From positions 434,001-498,000 of the forward strand of contig NZ_FXTU01000001.1 in NCBI RefSeq assembly GCF_900182735.1: a stretch of DNA of 64,000 nucleotides, in the 5' to 3' direction. Positions 17,804-25,650 of this stretch are shown here, piece after piece. Both the position numbers and the translations under genes were made by a program. This DNA comes from Laceyella tengchongensis. GTDB taxonomy: Bacteria > Bacillota > Bacilli > Thermoactinomycetales > Thermoactinomycetaceae. The notes under the pieces were generated by a model that had not been told where the DNA came from, searched no databases, and was given only the letters and a program-made list of their open reading frames with translations. How positions within the stretch are numbered: position 1 is the stretch's first letter; every line of letters begins with the position of its first letter.

Positions 17804-18563
17804 GTTTGTACGGCTGGTCAAAAATGAGTGGCTCAAAGTGTTTGTACGACCCCGGACCGCAGTCTTGCTGGCAATCCTGATCGCCTTGGTTTTTGGGACA
17901 GCCCTGTTTTTGGCATATGTGGCCTCTGCATCCCAATTCGGTTCCGACCTGTGGGGGTTCGCGTATCAATGTAGTCATCTGCTTATCTTGCCGTTGGTTC
18001 TGTCGATGATTGTCGCCGGGGATATCGTTTCCAGTGAGTTTAATTGGGGAACGGTCAAGCTATTGCTCATTCGCCCCGCCAACCGGACCAAAATCTTGTA
18101 TGCCAAGTATGCGGCCGCGGTGTTGTTCAGCATGTTTTGCCTTGTCTTATTTTTTGTCGCGAGCTTATTGTTCGGCTTGGTCTTTTTCGGATGGGGTCCC
18201 CTCGATCAGATCGGCGGTCAGATCCTGACTGAGTATGGATATTACCTGATTGAAACGGTGATGATGGTAACTTTGGCTTTTGCTGTTTCCACCGTCTCCC
18301 GAAGCAGTTCGCTGGGAATCGGCTTGAGCATATTTCTTAAATTCATTGGCATGTTCTTAGTGGGAATCCTCCAGTCATTTGAGATGGAATGGGGTAAATA
18401 CCTGTTGGCGGCCAATCTAGACCTGGGTCAGTATGAGGCGGGACAGCCGATCCCGTTCCCGGGGATGAGCGTCGGTTTTTCCGTCGTCATCTTGGCGCTG
18501 CATTTTCTATTGTTTCATGCAGTAGCTTGGGTGTCTTTCACCAAGCGGGACGTGGCTGTGTAA
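17796..18563 (+). CDS. ABC-2 type permease
   Basis: About 255 residues with six hydrophobic segments of the ABC-2 fold ('VAGDIVSSEFNWGTVKLLLIRPANRTKILYAKY' is the typical coupling region). GGGAGG lies 8 bases before TTG 17796; the GTG at 17787 overlaps that site and is unlikely. It pairs with the ATPase encoded just upstream. A weak CGAC/GTCG hairpin follows. Confidence 0.85.
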   Translation: MGKFVRLVKNEWLKVFVRPRTAVLLAILIALVFGTALFLAYVASASQFGSDLWGFAYQCSHLLILPLVLSMIVAGDIVSSEFNWGTVKLLLIRPANRTKILYAKYAAAVLFSMFCLVLFFVASLLFGLVFFGWGPLDQIGGQILTEYGYYLIETVMMVTLAFAVSTVSRSSSLGIGLSIFLKFIGMFLVGILQSFEMEWGKYLLAANLDLGQYEAGQPIPFPGMSVGFSVVILALHFLLFHAVAWVSFTKRDVAV

Positions 18564-18843
18564 CACAAAACGACTGTTCTCCAAGCAGGGGGATGGTCGT
18601 TTGCTTTGTGACAGGGGAATCTTTGGTTTTTCTGAAAAACAAGAAGGAATTTATAGCATTGTTAATCAATTTATAAAAGATATGTTGTTTTTGGGGATGC
18701 ATGCGGGTGACCGCCGGACATCGTTGTCAGAGATACCTTGGCGAACATGCCACACCCGTTTACATCATGGATGTGTCATTGTAGCAACTCCGGTTTTTCG
18801 CACCAATGAATTGCCTGAGGTTGGATCAATCGGAGAATCGCCG
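18564..18843. other. Intergenic region before spo0M terminator
   Basis: About 280 bases with one short, unconvincing plus-strand frame. No gene or clear signal seen. Confidence 0.4.
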
Positions 18844-18883
18844 TAAACGGAAGCCGTGATCGGGCCGGCAACAAGGCTTCCGT
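18844..18883 (-). terminator. Terminator after spo0M
   Basis: CGGAAGCC/GGCTTCCG stem with a minus-strand TTTA tail, 12 bases past the stop. Confidence 0.7.
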
Positions 18884-18894
18884 GGCGTTTCTCT

Positions 18895-19812
18895 CTAATC
18901 GATTTCCTCTTCTTCTGAAAAAGCGAACAAGCCGTCTTCATCTGCTTCCGAGCCGTCCGCAAAGGCGTCTTCAAACAAATCCTCCAGCAGTTCGGTTGCA
19001 AGCCAACCCGCCGCAAAACCGCCAATCGCTCCCGTAGACCGGGACCACTTTTGGTGGTAGTTGTGGTAAAACGTTTTTTTGTCATGCGCAAATGATAAAG
19101 GGGAGGAAATCATTTCGGCGATGATTTGCTTCAGCTGATCAGTCAGCTCTGAACCTTGTTCCAATAGACTATTGTCCAGGTAGATCTCCCGTTTTACCTC
19201 TTTTTTGCCCATAAATGAAGGGATGTCTACTTCAATCAACATATGGATGCCCTCATCCTCTATTTTGGCGACGAACTCAAGCTCTTTGATGTCGCCGCAA
19301 AATAGGGAGGTGGGTGCGAACTCGAACTCCTGCAAATGCCCGTCGAAGGAGCGCGAGCTGTACTTTTCGGTGAACCCGAGTTCAGACAGGGCGGCAAACA
19401 CTCGCTTCAATCGCGGAGGAGCTTGAATGATGACGGGATCATGGTCTTTATGGTCAATCGCTTCAGCGATGTCCAAATGGGTGATAAAGGTGTAAGAGAT
19501 GGCGTGGCCCGACAGCAAAAGATTGGTGGGCAAGGAATAAGTGAAAGGCAACACTTTTCGTTCCTCAGGTTGGATGGTGAACGCCTCGTGAAAGGGAAAA
19601 CGTTCAATCAGATGGGTGAAAATTTGTTCTTTGCCATGGAGTTGAACCACAAAATCAATATCGATTTTGTTGATTTCCTGCGCAACAGCCCCACCAAGAA
19701 TCATTAATTCTCCGTGGATTGTTTCACCTGAAGCATATTCTTCTTTGTCGAGAATAAGATCAACTTTGGCTCCGCCTTTGCCGAGTTTGGCCATAAATTT
19801 TTTGAATACCAT
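18895..19812 (-). CDS. spo0M: Sporulation-control protein Spo0M
   Basis: 305 residues. It starts 'MVFKKFMAKLGKGGAKVDLILDKEEYASGETIHGEL', the Spo0M arrestin-like N-domain; a second beta domain follows and the tail is very acidic ('FSEEEEID'). In B. subtilis Spo0M affects entry into sporulation and cell-division proteins. AAAGGAG precedes ATG 19812 by 9 bases. Single gene. Confidence 0.9.
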   Translation of the reverse strand: MVFKKFMAKLGKGGAKVDLILDKEEYASGETIHGELMILGGAVAQEINKIDIDFVVQLHGKEQIFTHLIERFPFHEAFTIQPEERKVLPFTYSLPTNLLLSGHAISYTFITHLDIAEAIDHKDHDPVIIQAPPRLKRVFAALSELGFTEKYSSRSFDGHLQEFEFAPTSLFCGDIKELEFVAKIEDEGIHMLIEVDIPSFMGKKEVKREIYLDNSLLEQGSELTDQLKQIIAEMISSPLSFAHDKKTFYHNYHQKWSRSTGAIGGFAAGWLATELLEDLFEDAFADGSEADEDGLFAFSEEEEID

Positions 19813-20080
19813 GGGTGCTGTCTCCTTTTTTTAAATAAATATACCTGATTATTCCGCTGTTAAAACCGATTGCTTGATTGAAGGGACGCATGACGCGCCG
19901 TGGGCGCTTGATATTGCAACGGTTGGGTGCTCTTGCACAAGCGCTGGGATGATTTGGCAAAGTATTTGCTTTATGCCACGACGGAATAATGCTGAATCTT
20001 ATGAATTTGTCAATGGTTGATCTTTTATGAGAGGGATGGCCAGGCATCATCATCTGATTCAGATCAAGGAGGGACGCAGG

Positions 20081-20383
20081 ATGGGAAGCTTCATGCAAGA
20101 GAGGCAGGAGAGATTGAGAGAAGAAGTGCAAAGCCGGAAGTTGATGCGAGTTGCACCGGTGGGCCGGGAGAAAAGCGATGTCGAATGGTCATTAAAACAG
20201 CTAGGGATGGATTGTATGTGGGAGAAATCGGAAACCGGAGCGCACACGGTTTCCGTGTATGGAGAATTGGCCCGCCAGACGGGTCGGATGGTTGTGATTT
20301 ATGACAAGCACTACCGGGTGAGCGAGTGTCATGCATTTCACCCGTGCCATGTGGATGAGATCGAGTGGGTAAAAAGATCGTAG
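20081..20383 (+). CDS. 100-residue protein of unknown function
   Basis: A well-formed small gene: AAGGAGGG sits 7 bases before ATG 20081 and a terminator follows at once. Residues 1-30 are highly charged and helical ('MQERQERLREEVQSRKL'); the rest looks like a small alpha/beta fold with three Cys and several His ('DKHYRVSECHAFHPCHVDE'), which could bind a metal. No family recognised. It stands alone between spo0M (opposite strand) and the PolC relic. Confidence 0.7.
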   Translation: MGSFMQERQERLREEVQSRKLMRVAPVGREKSDVEWSLKQLGMDCMWEKSETGAHTVSVYGELARQTGRMVVIYDKHYRVSECHAFHPCHVDEIEWVKRS

Positions 20384-20386
20384 CGT

Positions 20387-20412
20387 TCCGCCCTTTGTGG
20401 GCGTTTTTTTTT
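20387..20412 (+). terminator. Terminator after the 100-residue gene
   Basis: CGCCC tttgt GGGCG stem with a T9 run. Confidence 0.85.
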
Positions 20413-20503
20413 CATGACCGGGTAGAGGGTGTCGACGTGTTCTGGTTTCGACATGCGAACATCTGTTAGAATGAAGATAAGAAGCGTTTATGGAGGGATG
20501 AGG

Positions 20504-21027
20504 ATGGACCAAGGGCGCAAAGCGTTGCGACAATTGTTTACGGAAGTGGGATTGCCGCCGGAATGGTTGGAACGTGAATTGGCTCATGCCCGCATCAAAG
20601 AAGTACGGGTGGATCAGGCTAAGCGGACGTGGCACGTGCACCTCCACGCGGGGGAACCGCTTGAACCGGAGATATGGCAAACATTGCAACAGCGCGTGAG
20701 ACAGCACTTTGAACCGGAAGTGAAGGTCTCTTTTTTTTTCAATATGACCGTTTAAACCATGAGGTCGTCTTGGCCAAATACCGGTTTTGGATTCAAAAAT
20801 GGATCGAACAAGCGCACACGCCTGCCGCGGCGACTTGGTTTGGACAAGCTGAGTGGCGAGTGGAGCGGCAACAGATCGAGGTGGTGTTTGCCAATCCGGC
20901 CGTATGGCAGATGGCCCGGGAGCGCGAGTTGGATTCGCTCATTGCCAAGTACTATCGCCGCATCACCGGTCAAGAGGTGCCGGTGCGCCTGACTTTCCGA
21001 GGGGAACGCGGAACCGACCACCTGTGA
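20504..21027 (+). pseudogene. PolC N-terminal-domain relic, frameshifted at a T9 run
   Basis: Frame 1 (ATG 20504, GGAGGG 6 bases upstream) reads 'LPPEWLERELAHARIKEVRV...RTWHVHLHAGEPL', like the start of B. subtilis PolC ('IKKLTIHKASKSWHFHFQF'). It stops at 20755. A second frame, open from before the T9 run (20731-20739) to 21027, continues with 'KYRFWIQKWIEQ...QIEVVFANPAVWQMARERELDSLI', matching the next part of the PolC N-terminal region. One added T would join both into ~175 residues. The OB, PHP, exonuclease and polymerase parts are absent. It is a truncated copy, a programmed -1 frameshift gene, or carries a homopolymer error. Confidence 0.65.
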
Positions 21028-21137
21028 CAAGCTTACCAGGTAGCGTCGTGTTTCCGCTTCTTGAGGGCAGCAGATTCACAGAAAAGATGTGTCACGACCA
21101 TGTGTTTTGGGGAATAGAGTTAGGGGGAGGTTCTACA

Positions 21138-21191
21138 TTGAAATATAGAAGGGATCACCGGCATATTCGACCGCCCGTGCATTCTCCCTGA
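21138..21191 (+). CDS. 17-residue basic peptide ORF, doubtful
   Basis: GGGGGAGG stands 7 bases before TTG 21138, giving 'MKYRRDHRHIRPPVHSP'. The strong ribosome site is the only support. It lies in a gene-poor stretch after the PolC relic. Confidence 0.25.
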   Translation: MKYRRDHRHIRPPVHSP

Positions 21192-21652
21192 CAACGTGGC
21201 TTACACCAAAGGATAAGTGGTCAGATCATTCGGCCTCATTTGACATGTGGCTTTTTCAAACTTCATCATGGTTCAGGTGACGACCCGATGTGAGACAAGC
21301 CTATGCACGGATCAAGTGAGTCGGAGGCTTACTTTTTCGGAACAACATGGACCGTCAAAGGGACAAGACCCCAAGTGCAGGAATGAGGTGTACCTGCCAA
21401 TCAAAGCGGGCAAGCGGGTGTCCTTATCGACACTGGAGATGATGGCCCTTCCGATCATTCAGCGGTTGGGAGATTAGCTTTTGTTGGTGTCAGCCGTTGA
21501 AATGAAAGAGGCTGGGGACATTGTCTTCACCTGGTTGGAAGTTGGTGGTCCTGCCGCATAGAAATCAGGTTCTGTTTCTGGGAGCCTGTCCGTCGCCGTC
21601 AGCAAACGGATGCATATCCTATTAATAGGTTAATAGAAAAGGGAGGATGCAT
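21192..21652. other. Gene-poor region before the ATP-grasp gene
   Basis: About 460 bases. One open frame (21247-21477) has no ribosome site and resembles nothing I know. Probably decayed sequence plus the promoter region of the next gene. Confidence 0.4.
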
Positions 21653-22405
21653 TTGAAAAAGGTCGGGGTTCAATGGGATGGGGCTTATCAGCTTCTCCTT
21701 CATGACGAGATCATGGAAGACCATTTGCCGGAGACCTGGTTGTTGAATGCGGAGAGTTTTCATTGGATGTGGGGGCGGTATCCGGAATTGGTGTTGAAAC
21801 CGACAGGCAGAAAAGAAGGCGGAAGAGAGATCCGATTGCGGAGGCTCGACTGCCAATGGGCTGAATGGCGCATGGACATGAAATCCGTTCGCATCCCGAC
21901 GGAAGAATTGCTTCCGCGGTTGCAACGGCTGATGCATAAATCTAGAGCTCCTTATTTGTTGCAACAGGCCATCCCCCGGGCGGAAGTGCGCGGACAACCC
22001 TTTGAGGTACGGGTGCTGACGCACCGCATAGAACCAAAACAGGCAGAGTGGCAAGTGCTGGGGATGATCGTGGTGATGGCGGAAGAAGCAACAGAGCGCA
22101 AGAAGTTTAAGGAAGACCGCTTCAGCCTTCAAACGGCGCTGGAAGAGTCTAACATCTGTTCTCCCGATGCGCAGCGTTTGACGGACACGATGACTCGGCT
22201 GGCCATTCGCGCGGCAGAAAGATTGTCGCCGTCGTTTCCCCGACAACGCATGCTGGGGTTTGATTTTGCGGTGGATTTCCAAGGCTGGGTGTGGTTGCTA
22301 GATGCTTTTCCCAAACCATCCCTTGCCCTGTTTTTGGAGCAGTTGCGAAAAAAAGATATCACTCAGTATCGAGAAGCGGCGAAAAAGGTGCGGAAGCATG
22401 GATGA
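21653..22405 (+). CDS. YheC/YheD-like ATP-grasp protein, short form
   Basis: About 250 residues. It has the ATP-grasp core seen in spore-coat-associated YheC/YheD: 'VLKPTGRKEGGREI', 'YLLQQAIPRAEVRGQPFEVRVL' and 'LGFDFAVDFQGWVWLLDAFPKPS' (metal-binding end). It lacks the N-terminal ~150 residues of the four relatives at 45942-51161. AAGGGAGG lies 6 bases before TTG 21653; ATG 21647 touches the site. The reaction of the family is not known; a role in sporulation is assumed from the B. subtilis genes. Confidence 0.8.
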   Translation: MKKVGVQWDGAYQLLLHDEIMEDHLPETWLLNAESFHWMWGRYPELVLKPTGRKEGGREIRLRRLDCQWAEWRMDMKSVRIPTEELLPRLQRLMHKSRAPYLLQQAIPRAEVRGQPFEVRVLTHRIEPKQAEWQVLGMIVVMAEEATERKKFKEDRFSLQTALEESNICSPDAQRLTDTMTRLAIRAAERLSPSFPRQRMLGFDFAVDFQGWVWLLDAFPKPSLALFLEQLRKKDITQYREAAKKVRKHG

Positions 22406-22551
22406 GGCGGAATTTTCCGCCTCTTGTTTAGTTGTGCAAGCATCGGGAGTCATTTTCCATTTTATGGTTGTCAACCTGAAAGTGGTTTGGTAGAATTTAG
22501 AAATCAGTACAGAGGCAGCAAGGTATGATGGGAAATCGGAGGAGGATGCAA

Positions 22552-23139
22552 ATGGAACGGATATGTGTGTATGCAGGTTCTAATCCCGGCAACAAACCGC
22601 TTTACCGCGAAGCGGCCCGGGAATTGGGAAAATGCTTGGCGATGCGGGGAATCGAGTTGGTCTATGGGGGGTCGCGCTTGGGTTTGATGGGGGCAGTGGC
22701 CGAAGCCGCATTGGCAGGGAGTGGACGAGTGATCGGCGTGATGCCGACGGCCTTGTTCCGGGGTGAAATGGTTCACCAGTCACTCACCCAATTGATCGAA
22801 GTGGCGGACATGCATGAACGAAAAGCGAAGATGATGGAGCTGTCTGATGGTTTCATCGCTTTGCCAGGTGGTTACGGCACACTGGAAGAAGTGTTTGAGG
22901 TATTGAGCTGGGGACAGCTTGGTATTCACAAGAAGCCGATTGGTTTGCTAAATATTGACGGCTATTATGAACCGGTGTTGGACATGATCCAAAAGGCGGT
23001 CAGTGAGGGATTTTTTCCGAAGGACCATGGGCAAATCGTGATTTGCGAGAGTGAACCCGCTCGGTTGTTGGCGCTGATGGAGCAATATCAGCCACCAGCG
23101 TTGCAGACGAAATGGACGGAGCTGGCTGAGCGGAAATAA
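22552..23139 (+). CDS. LOG family protein (nucleoside 5'-monophosphate phosphoribohydrolase)
   Basis: 195 residues of the TIGR00730 Rossmann group: 'GSNPGNKPLYREAARELGKCLA', 'LVYGGSRLGLMGAVAEAAL', 'MHERKAKM' and the signature 'PGGYGTLEEVFE'. LOG proteins release a base from cytokinin nucleotides or AMP; the bacterial substrate is often unknown (YvdD-like). GGAGGAGG precedes ATG 22552 by about 7 bases. A hairpin ACCCACC/GGTGGGT without T run follows at ~23150. Confidence 0.9.
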   Translation: MERICVYAGSNPGNKPLYREAARELGKCLAMRGIELVYGGSRLGLMGAVAEAALAGSGRVIGVMPTALFRGEMVHQSLTQLIEVADMHERKAKMMELSDGFIALPGGYGTLEEVFEVLSWGQLGIHKKPIGLLNIDGYYEPVLDMIQKAVSEGFFPKDHGQIVICESEPARLLALMEQYQPPALQTKWTELAERK

Positions 23140-23261
23140 TCCTCAGCGGTACCCACCAGCCTGTTGGGGCTTTGCCAGGTGGGTGCTTCGCATGATGCTT
23201 TCAAAAAGATTGTGAGGATGTATTCATTTTCTATGGTCGGTAATGTTATACTATAAATGTA

Positions 23262-23292
23262 TAAAAAGCAGTCATAGGGACATGACTGCTTC
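23262..23292 (-). terminator. Terminator of the first TPR regulator/peptide unit
   Basis: Perfect 10-bp stem AAGCAGTCAT/ATGACTGCTT; on the minus strand it continues into TTTTTAT. Confidence 0.88.
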
Positions 23293-23308
23293 TTTCTGAA
23301 ATGCTATT

Positions 23309-23347
23309 TTATGCTTGAGGTGGTTCGCCGTGGCCGCGAAGCTTCAT
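23309..23347 (-). CDS. 12-residue peptide overlapping the TPR regulator gene (candidate signal peptide)
   Basis: The ORF MKLRGHGEPPQA starts inside the regulator stop codon (ATGA overlap), with a perfect AAAGGAGGGG 7 bases upstream, and a terminator ends the unit 17 bases later. RRNPP regulators commonly have a tiny peptide gene in just this place. It has no signal sequence, unlike Phr or NprX peptides, so export would need another route. Peptide function is inferred from position only. Confidence 0.5.
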   Translation of the reverse strand: MKLRGHGEPPQA

Positions 23348-24669
23348 GTCGAATCCCCTCCTTTCACATAATGTTCCACATAATACTGAAATACCCTATT
23401 TTTGTATTTCTCATAGTTTTCATGATCTTCCCCTTCGCAACATTGGGCCAGCTTTACCAGAACCTCGGGTTCATGGGATCTCAGCGCGTGGCGTTCAACA
23501 AGATGAAGGGCTTGTTGAAAGCATTCCCGCGCTTTATTCGTTCGCTTCTGCGACATATAACAATCTCCTAACGCAGTGAGTGCAGTGCAGTATTTCAATG
23601 CGTCGTTGGTCCGTTGCCCGAGCTGAACAGCCTTTTCCAAAGCATGTTGTGCGAGGGTGATTTTTTTTGTCTCTAAGTATAGCACACCCAATTTGGTATA
23701 GGTAGATACCAAGATATTTTTTTTTCTGACTTTTTTCTCTAATTTTAAAGCGGTGCGAAAACATATTTCCGCTTTGGAGGGATCATTGGCGTTTTTGAAG
23801 CTTTCTCCCAGAGCTGTCCATAATTCAAATGACCGATCCACGTTTTGATCCAAACGAGCCATGCGGATCGCTTTGGTGGCATATTCGACGGCTTTTTCAT
23901 ACAATTGTTGCTTGATGAGAAGCTGGGCATGCACTTCGTACATGATCAGTCGAATTTCCATGCTGTCGATCTTGCCGATGTCCGCCCACATCTCTTCTAA
24001 TGTGCGCATGGCTTCTTCATTGCGGTTTAGCTTTTCTAAATAAATGGCCTTCGACATCTTTAGGATGTATATAATATAATCGCGGTCGCTGTCCGTGTCT
24101 GGATGATAGGCTTCCAATCCTTTTTCAATGTATGCCAATGCTTGCTCCAAGTCGTTTTGATAGTAACAGCAACGGCCCAGCTCGTTATAAGTGGAAGCTT
24201 TCAGGTTGGACGTTTCCAATTCGGGGTGTTGGTTGATGATGCTGAGCGCTTTAAGGTATTGGGCTTGGGCTTTCTTCCAGTGCCCTTTGCGGTCATTGTA
24301 TTTGCCTTTCAAAAACAAATGCCAAGCCTGCAAAGGGTGGTCATTGTCGATTTCTAGCTTGCGAAGCTCTTCCAATCCTTCTTCTGGCCCCACCATGTCT
24401 ATGTCATGTTCGATGGCAAATAACTTAAACTTCAGTTGTTCCTCGCCATCGCGTACATCTTCATACGATTCGGAGAGATGTTCAGGATCGAGGGATAGTT
24501 TGTTGCAAATGCGGATAATGACATCCTCACTCACAATTTCTCCTTTCTCCACTTTTCTGATGGCATGCAGTTTTAAGCAGTCATCCACCAAATCACTTTG
24601 TCGCAACCCGAGTTCTTTGCGTTTTTTCTTGATCAGCCGCGCGGCGTTTTCGTGATCAAGCGGTAACAA
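23344..24669 (-). CDS. XRE-TPR regulator, RRNPP-like (copy 1)
   Basis: 441 residues. An N-terminal helix-turn-helix ('RLIKKKRKELGLRQSDLVDDCLKLHAIRKVEKGEIVSED') is followed by about eight tetratricopeptide repeats (for example 'STYNELGRCCYYQNDLEQALAYIEKGLEAY', 'STYTKLGVLYLETKKITLAQHALEKAVQL'). PlcR, NprR and AimR share this plan and bind short peptides in the TPR groove. GGAGG lies 8 bases before TTG 24669; the track's longer N-terminus has no ribosome site. A micro-ORF overlaps its stop and a small 'FDIFG' gene is transcribed divergently. A paralogue with the same layout is at 54615-55946. Confidence 0.85.
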   Translation of the reverse strand: MLPLDHENAARLIKKKRKELGLRQSDLVDDCLKLHAIRKVEKGEIVSEDVIIRICNKLSLDPEHLSESYEDVRDGEEQLKFKLFAIEHDIDMVGPEEGLEELRKLEIDNDHPLQAWHLFLKGKYNDRKGHWKKAQAQYLKALSIINQHPELETSNLKASTYNELGRCCYYQNDLEQALAYIEKGLEAYHPDTDSDRDYIIYILKMSKAIYLEKLNRNEEAMRTLEEMWADIGKIDSMEIRLIMYEVHAQLLIKQQLYEKAVEYATKAIRMARLDQNVDRSFELWTALGESFKNANDPSKAEICFRTALKLEKKVRKKNILVSTYTKLGVLYLETKKITLAQHALEKAVQLGQRTNDALKYCTALTALGDCYMSQKRTNKARECFQQALHLVERHALRSHEPEVLVKLAQCCEGEDHENYEKYKNRVFQYYVEHYVKGGDST

Positions 24670-24756
24670 AAGCTTCACCTCCTGGTTTTTAAAAAAAATT
24701 ATTTTGTTGATTAGGAGGAAAATCCCTTCCTTTTTATGCAAATGTGCAACTTGCCA

Positions 24757-24765
24757 ATGCATATG
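24757..24765. promoter_or_regulatory. Shared palindromic ATGCATATG motif, possible operator
   Basis: The same nine bases occur in the divergent intergenic region of the second regulator module (56080-56088). TTGC/GCAA words flank both. Suggestive only. Confidence 0.3.
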
Positions 24766-24942
24766 TTTGTCCAATGTGAGGGATATTTATTTAATTAGGC
24801 AAATATCTTCATAAACCCTGCCCTCATTTGTGATTTTTTATTAATTTGCAAATTGTCTTAGAGATTTATAAACTGGTATCAGTAACAGTTTATTGATATG
24901 TGTGAGAAAACAAAGAGAGAATATACCGGGAGGGTGTTTCAT

Positions 24943-25242
24943 ATGTTGAAGGTACAAGTAGAGGGTCAAATGGAAAAAGTACAACCGTTTCTGTCGGATC
25001 TAAAACAGCGTTCACAGGTTGAATTACTGGAGAATCAGCCGATGGACAAGGGAAAAAGCCAATGCGCGGATGTCAAGGTCACCTGCTATATTCATCATCA
25101 TTCGCGGCGTTCCGTCAAAACCCTGCAACTTGAAACAGAAAACGGGCAAGTGATCCGTCTGCCGCTGATGGATTTGATCGAGGCAGAAGTGCAAGACGGC
25201 GTAAAAATCTTTGCTGGGCGTTCATTCGATATTTTTGGTTGA
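24943..25242 (+). CDS. 99-residue 'FDIFG' protein, divergent to regulator 1
   Basis: GGGAGGG precedes ATG 24943 by about 8 bases. Residues ~60-99 ('LQLETENGQVIRLPLMDLIE' then 'AGRSFDIFG') match the 56-residue protein at 56199-56369, which ends 'SGRCFDIFG'. Residues 1-55 are extra here. The shared part looks like a small beta domain with an invariant G-R-x-F-D-I-F-G C-terminus. No known family comes to mind. Both copies face an XRE-TPR regulator, so they are probably its main target or partner. Confidence 0.65.
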   Translation: MLKVQVEGQMEKVQPFLSDLKQRSQVELLENQPMDKGKSQCADVKVTCYIHHHSRRSVKTLQLETENGQVIRLPLMDLIEAEVQDGVKIFAGRSFDIFG

Positions 25243-25516
25243 TTTTTTAATAAGGCATTGATGTTTTATCATTTTGATTACTAAACTGCAAGGAACGCAA
25301 GAACGAACTCCACAAGCCATTCATCCATTCATCTCTGAAACGTTTCCCCTTTTTACCACTGTTGCTTCTATGACAGCGCAAAACGGAAAAATCCTTTGAT
25401 ATAAATCTTGGCAACGTATTCTCCAGCAGGTCCGACAAAAACCGATTGATTACATAGAGAAGATAATAGAATAGAGCGAATTGATGAGGACCTTTTCATA
25501 GGTCTTTTTTTATTTG
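25243..25516. other. Intergenic region before the AsnB-like gene
   Basis: About 270 bases, AT-rich; no gene seen. No terminator for the FDIFG gene is obvious. Confidence 0.4.
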
Positions 25517-25522
25517 GTATAA
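25517..25522 (+). promoter_or_regulatory. Extended -10 element (TGGTATAAT) before the AsnB-like gene
   Basis: TG-G-TATAAT ends about 110 bases before the AsnB-like start and 14 bases before a possible leader ORF. Confidence 0.5.
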
Positions 25523-25536
25523 TAAAGAGGAGGGAG

Positions 25537-25650
25537 GTGCAGTCGCAAAAGTTGGCTGTGCTTTTTTGCGGTTTGCATATCATCAAGGCGAAGAGGTGCG
25601 GCAATAGCGCGTGCGAAAGGATTGAGTCGCCATGGATGACGGGCAAGTGG
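25537..25650 (+). CDS. 37-residue upstream ORF overlapping the AsnB-like gene, doubtful
   Basis: GTG 25537 follows a very purine-rich GAGGAGGGAGG. The product begins 'MQSQKLAVLFCGLHIIKAKR' and the frame ends 19 bases inside the AsnB-like gene, so it could couple translation. A CGCAAAAG/CTTTTTTGCG hairpin lies within it. No resemblance to a lasso-peptide precursor. Confidence 0.3.

Noticed and set aside
20853..21191. 112-codon plus-strand frame over the PolC relic
   Set aside because: It overlaps both PolC-like frames, has odd composition and no ribosome site. Only its last 17 codons have one, listed as a doubtful micro-ORF.
21247..21477. 76-codon frame after the PolC relic
   Set aside because: No ribosome site, no recognisable domain, and mixed composition; likely chance in decayed DNA.
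25247..25650. Lasso-peptide cluster suggested by the AsnB-like gene
   Set aside because: No precursor with a leader and core, no B1/B2 protein and a broken AsnB active site.
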